Assembly: GCA_965262015.1 (NCBI GenBank)
Contig: OZ253494.1
Location: forward strand, 1,240,001 to 1,304,000
Reading direction: 5' to 3'
Length of the DNA: 64,000 nucleotides
DNA from: G965262015 sp965262015
GTDB lineage: Bacteria > Spirochaetota > Leptospiria > Turneriellales > CBDBES01
The notes beneath the pieces are model-generated. The model was not told where the DNA came from. It worked only from the letters and a program-made list of their open reading frames with translations, and ran no database searches. The position numbers and the translations under genes were made by a program. Shown piece after piece: positions 1-8,089 of the stretch. Positions within the stretch are counted from its first letter, which is position 1; every line of letters begins with the position of its first letter.

Positions 1-427
1 AATAATTAATACCATCCGCTAGATCAATAACATTAGCAATATCATTTATATCACATATTATATAGTAGGGTATATTAAGCGAAAAATCTTTAGCAATAGT
101 CTGTATCGTATGCTGAAAATCTTCTTTAAGCAAGTTATCACCAATAGTAGATGTACTTGTTTTATTAAATCTTGTATCAGGGAAAAAACTAATAAAACCT
201 ATTCTTTTATTTCTAGAGTTAACGAGTGCAATGCTTATAAAGAGAGATTCTTGTTTTTTCGTTGATCCTGTGTGTTTTTTACTAATTAAAGCGATACCAA
301 AAGTCTCTTTATGATATAGGTATATCTTAAGTTGCTTACCCCCAAGTAAGTAATATATATGGTAACCAAGATAGGCAAGTAAGGCACATAATAATAAGAT
401 AAGAGCAATATTTTTGATTTTGGACAT
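1..427 (-). CDS. LytR-CpsA-Psr (LCP) family protein, N-terminal part
   Basis: Open reading frame that starts with ATG at 427 and runs off the window edge, so only about 142 residues are visible. The first 25 residues hold one hydrophobic segment (IALILLLCALLAYLGY) preceded by Lys, typical of a signal anchor with the rest outside the membrane. Two blocks resemble the LCP domain: a strand followed by FFPDTRF, where LCP proteins have IPRDTRV, and a later YYIICDINDIANVIDLADG, which matches the LCP YYVxxDFxGFxxLVDxLGG block. LCP enzymes transfer undecaprenyl-linked glycopolymers to the cell wall. The gene begins 8 bases after valS on the same strand, so co-transcription is likely. Assigned by pattern recognition only. 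Confidence 0.7.
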   Translation of the reverse strand, partial: MSKIKNIALILLLCALLAYLGYHIYYLLGGKQLKIYLYHKETFGIALISKKHTGSTKKQESLFISIALVNSRNKRIGFISFFPDTRFNKTSTSTIGDNLLKEDFQHTIQTIAKDFSLNIPYYIICDINDIANVIDLADGINY

Positions 428-435
428 ACCTAACT

Positions 436-3135
436 CTATGGTGTCTGTTTTAAATTATTCTCAAATAAACTCATTTCATCTATCTTAGTTTTTAAGAATT
501 CATGACGCTCCCTGTCTCGCTCTACAAGATGTTTAGGTGCATTATTCACGTATTTATCCTGCATGAGTTGCTGATCTATCTTATTGTATTCTTTTTCTAA
601 TTTAAGAATTTCTTTTTCTAAATTCTTTATTGTTTGTTCTATATTAATTAAATTTTTAATAGCAAGAAATAATATCCCTGTTTGTATACGGACAGAAATA
701 TCATTTTGTGTTTTCTGATAGTCTTGTTTTATCGTAAAATGAGAGAGATAAGCGAGTTGTTTAATGTGTTGTTCATGTGTTAGTAAGGTTGTTTCGAGAG
801 AAGCGTCAATGGTTGTAAAAACAACCGATATTTTTTCTGTACGTTGTAGGCCTAATTCAGCACGCAGATTTCTTAATTTATAAATGAGAAATTTCATTTT
901 TTCCACTGTATCATAGGATGATATCAAAGGTAATGTAATAGATATTTTTTTAGGCCATTGACTAATCATTATAAAATTATTTTTTTTGTCTTTAGGCCAG
1001 TAAGAATATAATTCTTCTGTGATAAATGGCATAATAGGATGTAATAACTTAAGTATATTACAGAAAATAAGATTTAATACATAGAGTGTATTATCTCGTT
1101 GTTCCTTTTGTTGTAGACTAATTTTAGCAAATTCTATATAGTAGTCGCAAAAATAATTCCACGTGAATTCATAGATAGATCTAGAATAATCAGCAAATTT
1201 ATATGAATCCAGGCTAGTCTCAATTTCTTGCAGTACACAATTAAATTGGTGTATAATCCACAAATCGATAGTACTTAGTTTAGTATCATAAATCTCTGAT
1301 AGAGGGTTCGCCCTCTCTTGATTCATCCAAATGAAGCGTGCAGTGTTCCATATCTTATTACAAAAAGATCGATATCCTTGTAGTCTACTTTCATCGTACA
1401 CAATGTCTTTACCTTCTGGTAAAATACTCATTAAAAAGAATCTAAAAGCATCCGTACCATACTCTTGCATTTTATTTAAAGGATCAATGACATTACCTTT
1501 TGATTTACTCATTTTCTTTCTTTGGGTATCACGCACTAAACCATGAATATAAACATGTCGAAAGGGTATGTCTTGCATCACATATAAACCCATCATGGCC
1601 ATTCTTGCAACCCAGAAGAAAATAATATCAAAGCCAGTAACCAAAACATTATTGGGATAAAATCTATTATGTAGTTCTGTGGGCTTTGGGATACCTGTAG
1701 AATTCATCAACGTCGTTTCATCCCATAACGTTCCAAAAGGCCATAAGGCTGATGAAAACCACGTGTCTAGTACATCACTATCCTGTTTGAGTTCAATGTC
1801 CTCTGATAAGAGATATGTATTTCTTATTTTTGCTTCATCAAGACCCACGTAAATATGGTTGTTATTATCATACCATGCAGGAATCCTGTGCCCCCACCAT
1901 AATTGTCTAGAAATACACCAATCTTGAATATTCTCTAACCAATCAAAGTATAAATTTTCCCAGCGGTTAGGAATAAATTGGATTTTTTTATCTTTAACTG
2001 CTTGCATAGCTGGTTTGGCAAGAGGTGCCATATTAATAAACCATTGTAAACTTAAGTAAGGTTCTACGATAGCACCTGAACGATAACTATGACCAACGCC
2101 ATGTGTATGTGTCTTAGTATTAATAAGATATTTTTGTATTTTTAAATCTTCTACAATTTGTTTACGTGCATGTTCACGTGATAGACCTGCATATGTACCT
2201 GCATTTTTATTCATACGTCCTTGTGCGTCTATGACCTGGGTAATAGGTAGTTGATGGCGTAAAGAACACTGGTAATCATTGGGATCATGTGCAGGTGTAA
2301 TTTTTACGACACCACTACCAAAGGCAGGGTCTACCATGGTATCTGCTATGATGGGTATCTTTTTATTGATTAAAGGTATGGTAACATATCGACCCACCAT
2401 ATTCTGGTATCTGGTATCTTCTGGATGGACGGCTAGGGCTTCATCACCTACAATTGTCTCTGGACGTGTTGTAGCTACTTCTACATAATTATCTGTGTCT
2501 ATTTCATACTTAACAAAATATAACGTACCATTAATTTTTTTATATTCAACTTCAATATTAGATAAAGCGGTTTTCTGTACAGGACACCAATGGATCATAC
2601 GTTTATCCCTGTATAGAAGTTTATCTTGATACAACTGAATGAAAACATGTTGTACCAAACGGTGAAATCCAGGGTCTAATGTAAATCTAGCATGGTTCCA
2701 GTCAACACTCTCGCCTAAACTCCTTTGTTGTTGTGTAATGGTTGTACCCGAAGTATTTTTCCACTCCCAAATCTTGCTTTCAAATTTTTCCCTACCTAAG
2801 TCATCTTTGTAGATATTATCTTTAGCAAGCAAACGTTCTACTACACTTTGCGTAGCGATCCCAGCATGATCTGTACCAGGCAACCATAATACACTTTTCT
2901 GTTTCATACGGTGGTATCTTGCTAAAACATCTTGTATCGTATGATTGAGGGCGTGACCCAGATGTAGACTACCCGTTACATTGGGAGGAGGTAAAACCAT
3001 AGAGAAATCCCCATCTTGCTTGGAACTTTCCTGGTGAGAGAATAGATGGTTAGACTCCCATAGGGCATACCATTTTATTTCTAGATCATGGGGTGCATAT
3101 CGGCTTTGTAGATCTTTAGTAAAAGGATTGCTCAT
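436..3135 (-). CDS. valS: valine--tRNA ligase
   Basis: Class I aminoacyl-tRNA synthetase that charges tRNA-Val. At 899 residues it is the usual length. The HIGH-type signature lies in PPPNVTGSLHLGHAL (residues 49-63) and the KMSKS loop (RKKMSKSKGNVIDP) near residue 540. Between them are the CP1 editing domain (ATTRPETIVGDEA) and the WCISRQLWWGHRIP block. The C-terminus is a Lys/Glu-rich coiled coil (QTIKNLEKEILKLEKEY), typical of ValRS and used in tRNA binding. The start codon overlaps the stop of the upstream APS-kinase-like gene in an ATGA arrangement, so the two are probably translationally coupled. Confidence 0.97.
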   Translation of the reverse strand: MSNPFTKDLQSRYAPHDLEIKWYALWESNHLFSHQESSKQDGDFSMVLPPPNVTGSLHLGHALNHTIQDVLARYHRMKQKSVLWLPGTDHAGIATQSVVERLLAKDNIYKDDLGREKFESKIWEWKNTSGTTITQQQRSLGESVDWNHARFTLDPGFHRLVQHVFIQLYQDKLLYRDKRMIHWCPVQKTALSNIEVEYKKINGTLYFVKYEIDTDNYVEVATTRPETIVGDEALAVHPEDTRYQNMVGRYVTIPLINKKIPIIADTMVDPAFGSGVVKITPAHDPNDYQCSLRHQLPITQVIDAQGRMNKNAGTYAGLSREHARKQIVEDLKIQKYLINTKTHTHGVGHSYRSGAIVEPYLSLQWFINMAPLAKPAMQAVKDKKIQFIPNRWENLYFDWLENIQDWCISRQLWWGHRIPAWYDNNNHIYVGLDEAKIRNTYLLSEDIELKQDSDVLDTWFSSALWPFGTLWDETTLMNSTGIPKPTELHNRFYPNNVLVTGFDIIFFWVARMAMMGLYVMQDIPFRHVYIHGLVRDTQRKKMSKSKGNVIDPLNKMQEYGTDAFRFFLMSILPEGKDIVYDESRLQGYRSFCNKIWNTARFIWMNQERANPLSEIYDTKLSTIDLWIIHQFNCVLQEIETSLDSYKFADYSRSIYEFTWNYFCDYYIEFAKISLQQKEQRDNTLYVLNLIFCNILKLLHPIMPFITEELYSYWPKDKKNNFIMISQWPKKISITLPLISSYDTVEKMKFLIYKLRNLRAELGLQRTEKISVVFTTIDASLETTLLTHEQHIKQLAYLSHFTIKQDYQKTQNDISVRIQTGILFLAIKNLINIEQTIKNLEKEILKLEKEYNKIDQQLMQDKYVNNAPKHLVERDRERHEFLKTKIDEMSLFENNLKQTP

Positions 3136-3860
3136 AAGTAACTAAAGCGACGTTTTAAATATTTTACTAATCCTTTTATTACATGGATAATATGTTCTTT
3201 AGATAAATCAAATTCAATCTCTGCATTTTGCGGGACATCATATTTTTCATGTATACCAACAAAATGCTGTATTTCATTATTCTCAGCCTTATTGTATAAA
3301 CCCCATATATCTCTTTTTCTACACGCTTCTTGTGGAGTAGATACATAGACTTCAATATAATTTATACATAAACTACGATTATACTGCCTTACCTCATTAA
3401 AGGGAGAAATAAATGAAGCGATAACAGTTACACCATTTCGCTCAAGTAGACTCGCTAAATAGCCCATGCGTTTTAAGTATACTGTTCTTTGATCTCTAGT
3501 GAAGCCTGTGCTAGGTAATAATGTTTTTACATCATCACCATCTAGACGTTCCACTGGAATATTCCTCTTTTTTAAAAATCGGTATAGATTATCTGCGATC
3601 TCTTTCTTGCCACTACAAGGCAGACCAGTCAGCCACAGAACAAATGGTGTGTATCTTTCTTTCCCAAAGTGAATTCTATCCCATATTCTTTCGTGAAGAT
3701 AAAAAAGTGAAAACTTAACAATAATTTCTGCAAGACCCACCTGTATAGCAGCATTTATTTCGCCTGTGAAAAGAAAGACTAAGATAATAGTTGTTATGCT
3801 ATTAGTAATTCGATGCGAAGTAGTTTTACTAATACTACGTAGATTCGATTCTCGGTACAT
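3132..3860 (-). CDS. DUF2061 membrane domain fused to an adenylylsulfate kinase-like domain
   Basis: A two-domain protein. Residues about 8-68 match the DUF2061 membrane family (SISKTTSHRITNSITTIILV, then GLAEIIVKFSLFYLHERIWD). Residues about 70-242 match APS kinase, the enzyme that phosphorylates adenosine 5'-phosphosulfate to PAPS: a P-loop region, LDGDDV, FTRDQR, ASFISPFNEVR and CRKRDIWGLYNKA. The P-loop reads GLPCSGKKE, so the Ser/Thr that normally follows the Lys and helps bind Mg-ATP is Lys. The other signature blocks are kept. It may be a weak or non-kinase paralogue, tied to the membrane. It is divergent from the canonical cysC 42 bases away and overlaps valS by 4 bases. DUF2061 next to sulfate-assimilation genes is a known association. 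Confidence 0.85.
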   Translation of the reverse strand: MYRESNLRSISKTTSHRITNSITTIILVFLFTGEINAAIQVGLAEIIVKFSLFYLHERIWDRIHFGKERYTPFVLWLTGLPCSGKKEIADNLYRFLKKRNIPVERLDGDDVKTLLPSTGFTRDQRTVYLKRMGYLASLLERNGVTVIASFISPFNEVRQYNRSLCINYIEVYVSTPQEACRKRDIWGLYNKAENNEIQHFVGIHEKYDVPQNAEIEFDLSKEHIIHVIKGLVKYLKRRFSYL

Positions 3861-3902
3861 AAACTTTAATTTCCTTAATCCAGAAGATAATATATAAACT
3901 TA

Positions 3903-4538
3903 TTGACGCAACAGAGTAATAGAAAGTCATTTAATAGCGATATGGTGTCAAAGAATATATATTGGCATGGTGGGAATATCTCTACGGAAGAGAGAGAAGC
4001 TCAGATGGCACAGAAAGGTGCGGTAATATGGTTTACCGGATTATCCGGATCAGGGAAAAGCACACTCGCTATAGCATTAGAAGAAGTCCTTTTTAAAAAA
4101 AAGAAATATACTTATGTATTGGATGGTGATAATATTCGCCACGGACTTAACAAAGATCTGGGTTTTTCAGAAGAAAGTCGTAAAGAGAATATTCGCCGTA
4201 TTGCTGAGGTCGCACGTTTATTTCAGGACTCTGGTTGCATTATAATTACTGCTTTTATTTCTCCCTTTCGAGAAGATCGAAAATTTGCTCGCAGTTTATT
4301 ATCCTCCAATCGTTTTCTAGAAATATTTGTTGATACTTCTTTGGAGACATGTGAGAAACGAGATACAAAGGGTTTGTATGAAAAAGCACGTAGTGGTGAG
4401 ATACCAGAGTTTACAGGAATATCATCCCCCTACGAAGAACCTGATAAGCCAGAGTTAATTTTAAGTACAGAAGATCATGACGTGAATAGTTGTGTGAATA
4501 TGATTATAGAAAAATTACAAGCATCATATATTATCTAA
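3903..4538 (+). CDS. cysC: adenylylsulfate kinase
   Basis: Canonical APS kinase of about 200 residues. It shows the intact P-loop GLSGSGKST, then DGDNIRHGLNKDLGFS, the FISPFREDR substrate loop and EKRDTKGLYEKARSGEI. It converts APS plus ATP to PAPS, for sulfate assimilation or sulfation of cell-surface molecules. No cysD, cysN or cysH is visible here. The start given is a TTG; an ATG at 3942 would give a protein starting near the conserved NIYWHGG block, where E. coli CysC has NVVWHSH, and is equally plausible. The gene is divergent from the DUF2061 fusion and followed directly by coaB. The presence of cysQ at 15.0-15.8 kb, which removes the PAP by-product, fits active PAPS use. Confidence 0.93.
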   Translation: MTQQSNRKSFNSDMVSKNIYWHGGNISTEEREAQMAQKGAVIWFTGLSGSGKSTLAIALEEVLFKKKKYTYVLDGDNIRHGLNKDLGFSEESRKENIRRIAEVARLFQDSGCIIITAFISPFREDRKFARSLLSSNRFLEIFVDTSLETCEKRDTKGLYEKARSGEIPEFTGISSPYEEPDKPELILSTEDHDVNSCVNMIIEKLQASYII

Positions 4539-4564
4539 TTTTATTAATTTTTTTCAGTGTTATA

Positions 4565-5248
4565 GTGGCGTGTACTTTACCTTCCTTGATTGTTACCTCG
4601 GGACCAACCCGAGAATTCATGGATCCTATTCGTTTTTTGTCCAATTCTTCTACTGGGAAAATGGGTTATTATATTGCTAAAGCAGGTATACACAATCGGC
4701 TTAAGGTCACTTTTATTTCTGGACCTGTGAATGAAAAATTTAGTAGCGTGGATGATGCAAATAATATACAAGTGATCTCAACAAATGATATGCTTGAGGC
4801 TGTTCTCAGGGTATTTTCCTCTAATTCTATTTTAATTATGGCTGCCGCTCCTGCAGATTTTAAGATTGAAGAAGTTTCTGATAAAAAGATTAAAAAAGTA
4901 GACCAAAGTAGTTTAACCTTGGTTCCTAACCCTGACATTCTATCCTGCGTGAACCAATATATTATTGAACATAAATGTGAACACACATATGTTGTGGGCT
5001 TTGCTGCGGAAACACATAATACTATGGAATATGCCAAAAAAAAATTAGTAGGGAAAAATTTAGATGTGATTTTTCTTAACAATCTTTTAAAATCTAATTC
5101 TGGTTTTGGCAAAGACACAAATGAACTTACTGTATTTTTTCGTAATGGTAATATTGCAAAGTGGCCTATGGCAACAAAAAAAGATTTAGGCATGCAAATT
5201 ATACAAACTACACTAGCCGACTTTAAAACGATACATCACTCTTCGTAA
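4565..5248 (+). CDS. coaB: phosphopantothenate--cysteine ligase (CoaB domain, stand-alone)
   Basis: Joins 4'-phosphopantothenate to cysteine in coenzyme A synthesis. Conserved CoaB blocks are visible: VTSGPTREFMDPIRFLSN near the N-terminus, SSTGKMGYYIA (nucleotide binding), AAAPADFKIE, KIKK, LVPNPDIL and VVGFAAET. The CoaC decarboxylase half normally fused in CoaBC is absent, so it must be encoded elsewhere. The frame is open back to an ATG at 4490 inside cysC, but that start would add a hydrophobic leader lying mostly in AT-rich sequence. GTG at 4565 or TTG at 4586 fit the family start better; no clear ribosome-binding site decides. The stop overlaps the ATG of the next gene (TAATG). Confidence 0.9.
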   Translation: MACTLPSLIVTSGPTREFMDPIRFLSNSSTGKMGYYIAKAGIHNRLKVTFISGPVNEKFSSVDDANNIQVISTNDMLEAVLRVFSSNSILIMAAAPADFKIEEVSDKKIKKVDQSSLTLVPNPDILSCVNQYIIEHKCEHTYVVGFAAETHNTMEYAKKKLVGKNLDVIFLNNLLKSNSGFGKDTNELTVFFRNGNIAKWPMATKKDLGMQIIQTTLADFKTIHHSS

Positions 5249-5988
5249 TGATTGGCATCATCATTGCTCTTTACGAAGAAGCGTACGTATTGATACATCG
5301 TTTTAAATTAATTCACACTGCTCTACCACATGAATATGTGGGGGTTATAGACGGGCATTCGTGTTCTATTTTTCTTTGTTCTGTTAAGGTAAGAAATAAA
5401 AAATATTTATCCAAGTGGTACGATCAGTATACATTTTCTTTTATTTTTAATATAGGATTTGTAGCGAGCTTAACTAAAAAATTACATTTAGGAACTTGTT
5501 TAACAGTGCATCAGGTATATCAGAAAACAGATAAATGGGTTTGTGATCCACCACCAGAATTATTGATTGGTTTATATACTAGCTTACTTACTGTACCAGA
5601 AATACTACAAAGCTCACAACAAAAGAAAACTCAAAGAAATGTATACAAAAATATGGTGGATAGTGCTGATATGGAAGCAGGTTATCTATGTAAAAAGCTA
5701 TATAATCAATATGGATTTTCATTAAGTAGGTTTATCATTTATAAAATTGTTGGAGATACATTACATGATCGTAAATATCTTTCTAAGGAAAGATATTTAC
5801 GATCCTTTTTTAGTGAACAATCTTTCTCAAAAAAAATTATGATGTTACGTAAAGCAGGATGGTTTGCTGGAATGACTATATATTTACGCAAACTATATCT
5901 ACAACAATGTTTGCAAAAACAGATTAGAAAAGCTATAAAAAATACAGATAAAATCAATTTTTCGAAGGTGAAGTCTAGGCGATTGTAA
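5248..5988 (+). CDS. nucleoside phosphorylase/nucleosidase superfamily protein
   Basis: 246 residues. Three blocks resemble the 5'-methylthioadenosine/S-adenosylhomocysteine nucleosidase (PNP/UDP phosphorylase) fold: the N-terminal MIGIIIALYEEA strand with acidic residue, FIFNIGFVASLTKKLHLGT where the family has NxGxAG...lxxGD, and VDSADMEAGYL, the DMEgaA nucleoside-binding motif, followed by a VGDTLHD loop in the place of the (S/A)D catalytic loop. The C-terminal tail of about 40 residues is rich in Lys and Arg and unusual for the family. The exact substrate cannot be told. It overlaps coaB by one base and runs convergently 14 bases into fbaB. Confidence 0.65.
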   Translation: MIGIIIALYEEAYVLIHRFKLIHTALPHEYVGVIDGHSCSIFLCSVKVRNKKYLSKWYDQYTFSFIFNIGFVASLTKKLHLGTCLTVHQVYQKTDKWVCDPPPELLIGLYTSLLTVPEILQSSQQKKTQRNVYKNMVDSADMEAGYLCKKLYNQYGFSLSRFIIYKIVGDTLHDRKYLSKERYLRSFFSEQSFSKKIMMLRKAGWFAGMTIYLRKLYLQQCLQKQIRKAIKNTDKINFSKVKSRRL

Positions 5989-7057
5989 CGGCATCACTAA
6001 GATAAATATCTTGAATGGCATTTAACAATTCTATACCTTCTTTAAGAGGTTTTTGGAAAGCTTTTCTGCCACTAATAAGGCCCATACCTCCCCCTCTCTT
6101 ATTAATAACAGCTGTACGAACAGCTTCAACTAAATCATTTTTACCAGAAGCACCGCCCGAATTAATTAAACCAATACGCCCCATATAGTTATGGGCAACT
6201 TGATAGCGCACCATGTCAATAGGATGTGTTGAACCCATTTGAGAATACATTAGAGGATGTGTTTTTCCATAACTTTCCCCTGGCGGGGTAACAGCTTGAT
6301 AGCCACCATGGATTGTGGGCAGCTTTTGTTTTATGATATCCGCCCCAATAGTCACACCCATATGATTAGCCTGCCCTGTAAGATCCGCACTACTATGGTA
6401 GTCCTTTTCGTCCTTTGTAAATCCAGGATTTCTTAAATAACACCATAAAACGGTAAACATTCCCAATTCATGACTACGTTCAAACATAGCACTAATTTCT
6501 TCAATTTGCCTAGACGACTCATTAGATCCAAAATAAATAGTAGCACCCACTCCCACAGCACCTAATTCCCATGCTTGTTCTACACTAGCAAATAATATTT
6601 GATCGTGCCTGTTAGGTAGAGTTAGTAATTCATTATGATTTATTTTAAGGATCATAGGTATCTTATGTGCATATTTACGTGCGACACTACCTAAATTACC
6701 CAGGGTAGTGGCCACAGCATTACAACCACCCTCAATAGCCAATTCAATAATATATTTAGGGTCAAAGTAATGGGGATTTAGAGAAAACGAGGCACCAGCA
6801 GAATGTTCTATCCCTTGATCAACTGGTAGAATGGATAGATAGCCTGTTCCCCCTAGTCGGCCATGGTTAAAGGTTGCTTGTAAATTACGCATAACAGGTA
6901 TACTTCTATTAGTGTAGCAAAAAACATCATCCACAAAGTTAGGTGATGGAATATATAGTTTATCTTTGAGAATAGTGTTGGACTGATGACTCAACAAATC
7001 AAAGGCCTTATCTTTTCCTATTAATTCTTCTATATCTGATAATGTATTGAATGCCAT
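5975..7057 (-). CDS. fbaB: class I fructose-bisphosphate aldolase
   Basis: DhnA/FbaB-type Schiff-base aldolase, which splits fructose 1,6-bisphosphate in glycolysis and runs in reverse in gluconeogenesis. The sequence follows E. coli FbaB closely: LSILPVDQGIEHSAGASF, NPHYFDPKYIIELAIEGGC, GATIYFGSNESSRQIEEIS, DLTGQANHMGVTIGADIIKQ and MGRIGLINSGGASG. The Lys in GADIIKQK is the Schiff-base residue by homology. The start at 7057 (MAFNTLSDIEEL) fits the E. coli N-terminus; an upstream ATG at 7087 would add ten hydrophobic residues. It is convergent with the nucleosidase-like gene. Confidence 0.95.
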   Translation of the reverse strand: MAFNTLSDIEELIGKDKAFDLLSHQSNTILKDKLYIPSPNFVDDVFCYTNRSIPVMRNLQATFNHGRLGGTGYLSILPVDQGIEHSAGASFSLNPHYFDPKYIIELAIEGGCNAVATTLGNLGSVARKYAHKIPMILKINHNELLTLPNRHDQILFASVEQAWELGAVGVGATIYFGSNESSRQIEEISAMFERSHELGMFTVLWCYLRNPGFTKDEKDYHSSADLTGQANHMGVTIGADIIKQKLPTIHGGYQAVTPPGESYGKTHPLMYSQMGSTHPIDMVRYQVAHNYMGRIGLINSGGASGKNDLVEAVRTAVINKRGGGMGLISGRKAFQKPLKEGIELLNAIQDIYLSDAVTIA

Positions 7058-7087
7058 AGCCACCACAGAATTTAAGAATAGATACAT

Positions 7088-7417
7088 AATGACAAGTATT
7101 ATACCTTTCCATATTCTAAAACGAAGTATTGATTGATTTTATTTTTGGATATTTATGTTTAAGATACATTGATATTGCTTTAGGTGCTATTTTTATCAAT
7201 AATATGCAATGTATCATTGTGAAAGTACTTTATTTTTTAATAGTCATATTGCTGTCTAAAGATGACTCTACCAGTATCCGTTTATCGTTATATACTCTCA
7301 TTAGTCGTTCTCCTTACTTTTGATATTTTACCATCTTCGACAGCTTATGAACACCTTAAATTATCCAACTCCATACTTAACTTTCCATTCTAGTAGCACA
7401 AGATCCCATAAAAAAGG
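7088..7417. other. intergenic stretch, no supported gene
   Basis: About 330 bases between the divergent fbaB and the lipoprotein region. It contains a 64-codon open frame (7129-7323) with no recognisable content, very hydrophobic and AT-driven, which I do not accept as a gene. It presumably holds the fbaB promoter. A strong promoter for the downstream lipoprotein begins at 7418. Confidence 0.4.
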
Positions 7418-7447
7418 TTGACTTATATAAAATACATGTTATATAAT
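7418..7447 (+). promoter_or_regulatory. sigma70-type promoter of the NHL lipoprotein
   Basis: TTGACT at 7418-7423, an 18-base spacer, and a perfect TATAAT at 7442-7447. Transcription would start near 7454, only a few bases before ATG codons at 7457 and 7466, so the message may have almost no leader. This excludes the upstream in-frame starts at 7418 (TTG) and 7436 (ATG). Confidence 0.7.
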
Positions 7448-7456
7448 CTTCGTGTC

Positions 7457-7909
7457 ATGGTCCGTATGATTAATACATATACTTATTACTTAGCTACCTG
7501 TCTAACTGGGTTGCTTGTGTTCTCTTGTACGGGTCCACCAAATCTTCTTAATAAGTCTCCTTTGCAATCTAGTATAGCCCACTTTCGATTTGCCACAGAA
7601 GAGACTATAATAGACACAGGTGCCCATAAAATACGTATTAGGGCTAATGAAATCTTAAAGTATTCCAGAAGGGTCAGGTTTGTTGTGAGTGGAACAGCAT
7701 TTGCACCTCGTGATTACGCATTCGCAACAAAGCCATTTGTTCTACATACACCAAACTATCCCAATCATCATGTAAAAAATATCATTGAAATGCCAGCAGG
7801 AACAAATCAGATAGATATCAGCCTAACCGTAAAAAAACAATTACGCTGTGAGATAAAAACCATCCAATTAAGCATAGAAAACCTTGATGGTAACATGGAA
7901 ACCCTGTAA
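7457..7909 (+). CDS. lipoprotein, N-terminal fragment of the split NHL-repeat protein
   Basis: Starts MVRMINTYTYYLATCLTGLLVFSC: a signal peptide with a lipobox (LVFSC), so the mature protein would be anchored by lipidated Cys. The rest is a beta-rich segment of about 120 residues with no family I recognise (RIRANEILKYSRRVRFVVSG). The frame ends at a TAA at 7907-7909, but the very same frame continues with 60 sense codons that already encode an NHL repeat and joins the ATG at 8090. So this is the head of one gene of about 960 codons interrupted by a single stop. MINTY at 7466 is an alternative start. Either a pseudogene, a sequencing or assembly error, or a readthrough case. Confidence 0.8.
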   Translation: MVRMINTYTYYLATCLTGLLVFSCTGPPNLLNKSPLQSSIAHFRFATEETIIDTGAHKIRIRANEILKYSRRVRFVVSGTAFAPRDYAFATKPFVLHTPNYPNHHVKNIIEMPAGTNQIDISLTVKKQLRCEIKTIQLSIENLDGNMETL

Positions 7910-8089
7910 CTTAGCTTAAAGCATATACCACCACCCTGTGTTATTACCATTGCAGGGGATGGTACGTCCGGTAGTAATAACGGTCTTGGTACACTAACTC
8001 AATTTAATGGTCCTCGTGGTATTGTAGTAAATCATTTAGGGGAAATTTATGTCTCAGATAATAATTATATAATACGTAAGGTAACATCA

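Noticed and set aside
4490..4564. Lipoprotein-like leader (IIYYLILLIFFSVIVAC) at the start of coaB
   Set aside because: CoaB is a cytoplasmic enzyme; the stretch overlaps cysC and comes from AT-rich spacer read in frame. A later start fits the family.
4669..5193. 174-codon minus-strand frame within coaB
   Set aside because: Antisense shadow of a clearly conserved gene.
7129..7323. 64-codon hydrophobic frame before the lipoprotein
   Set aside because: AT-rich sequence gives such frames by chance; no ribosome-binding site, no homology seen.
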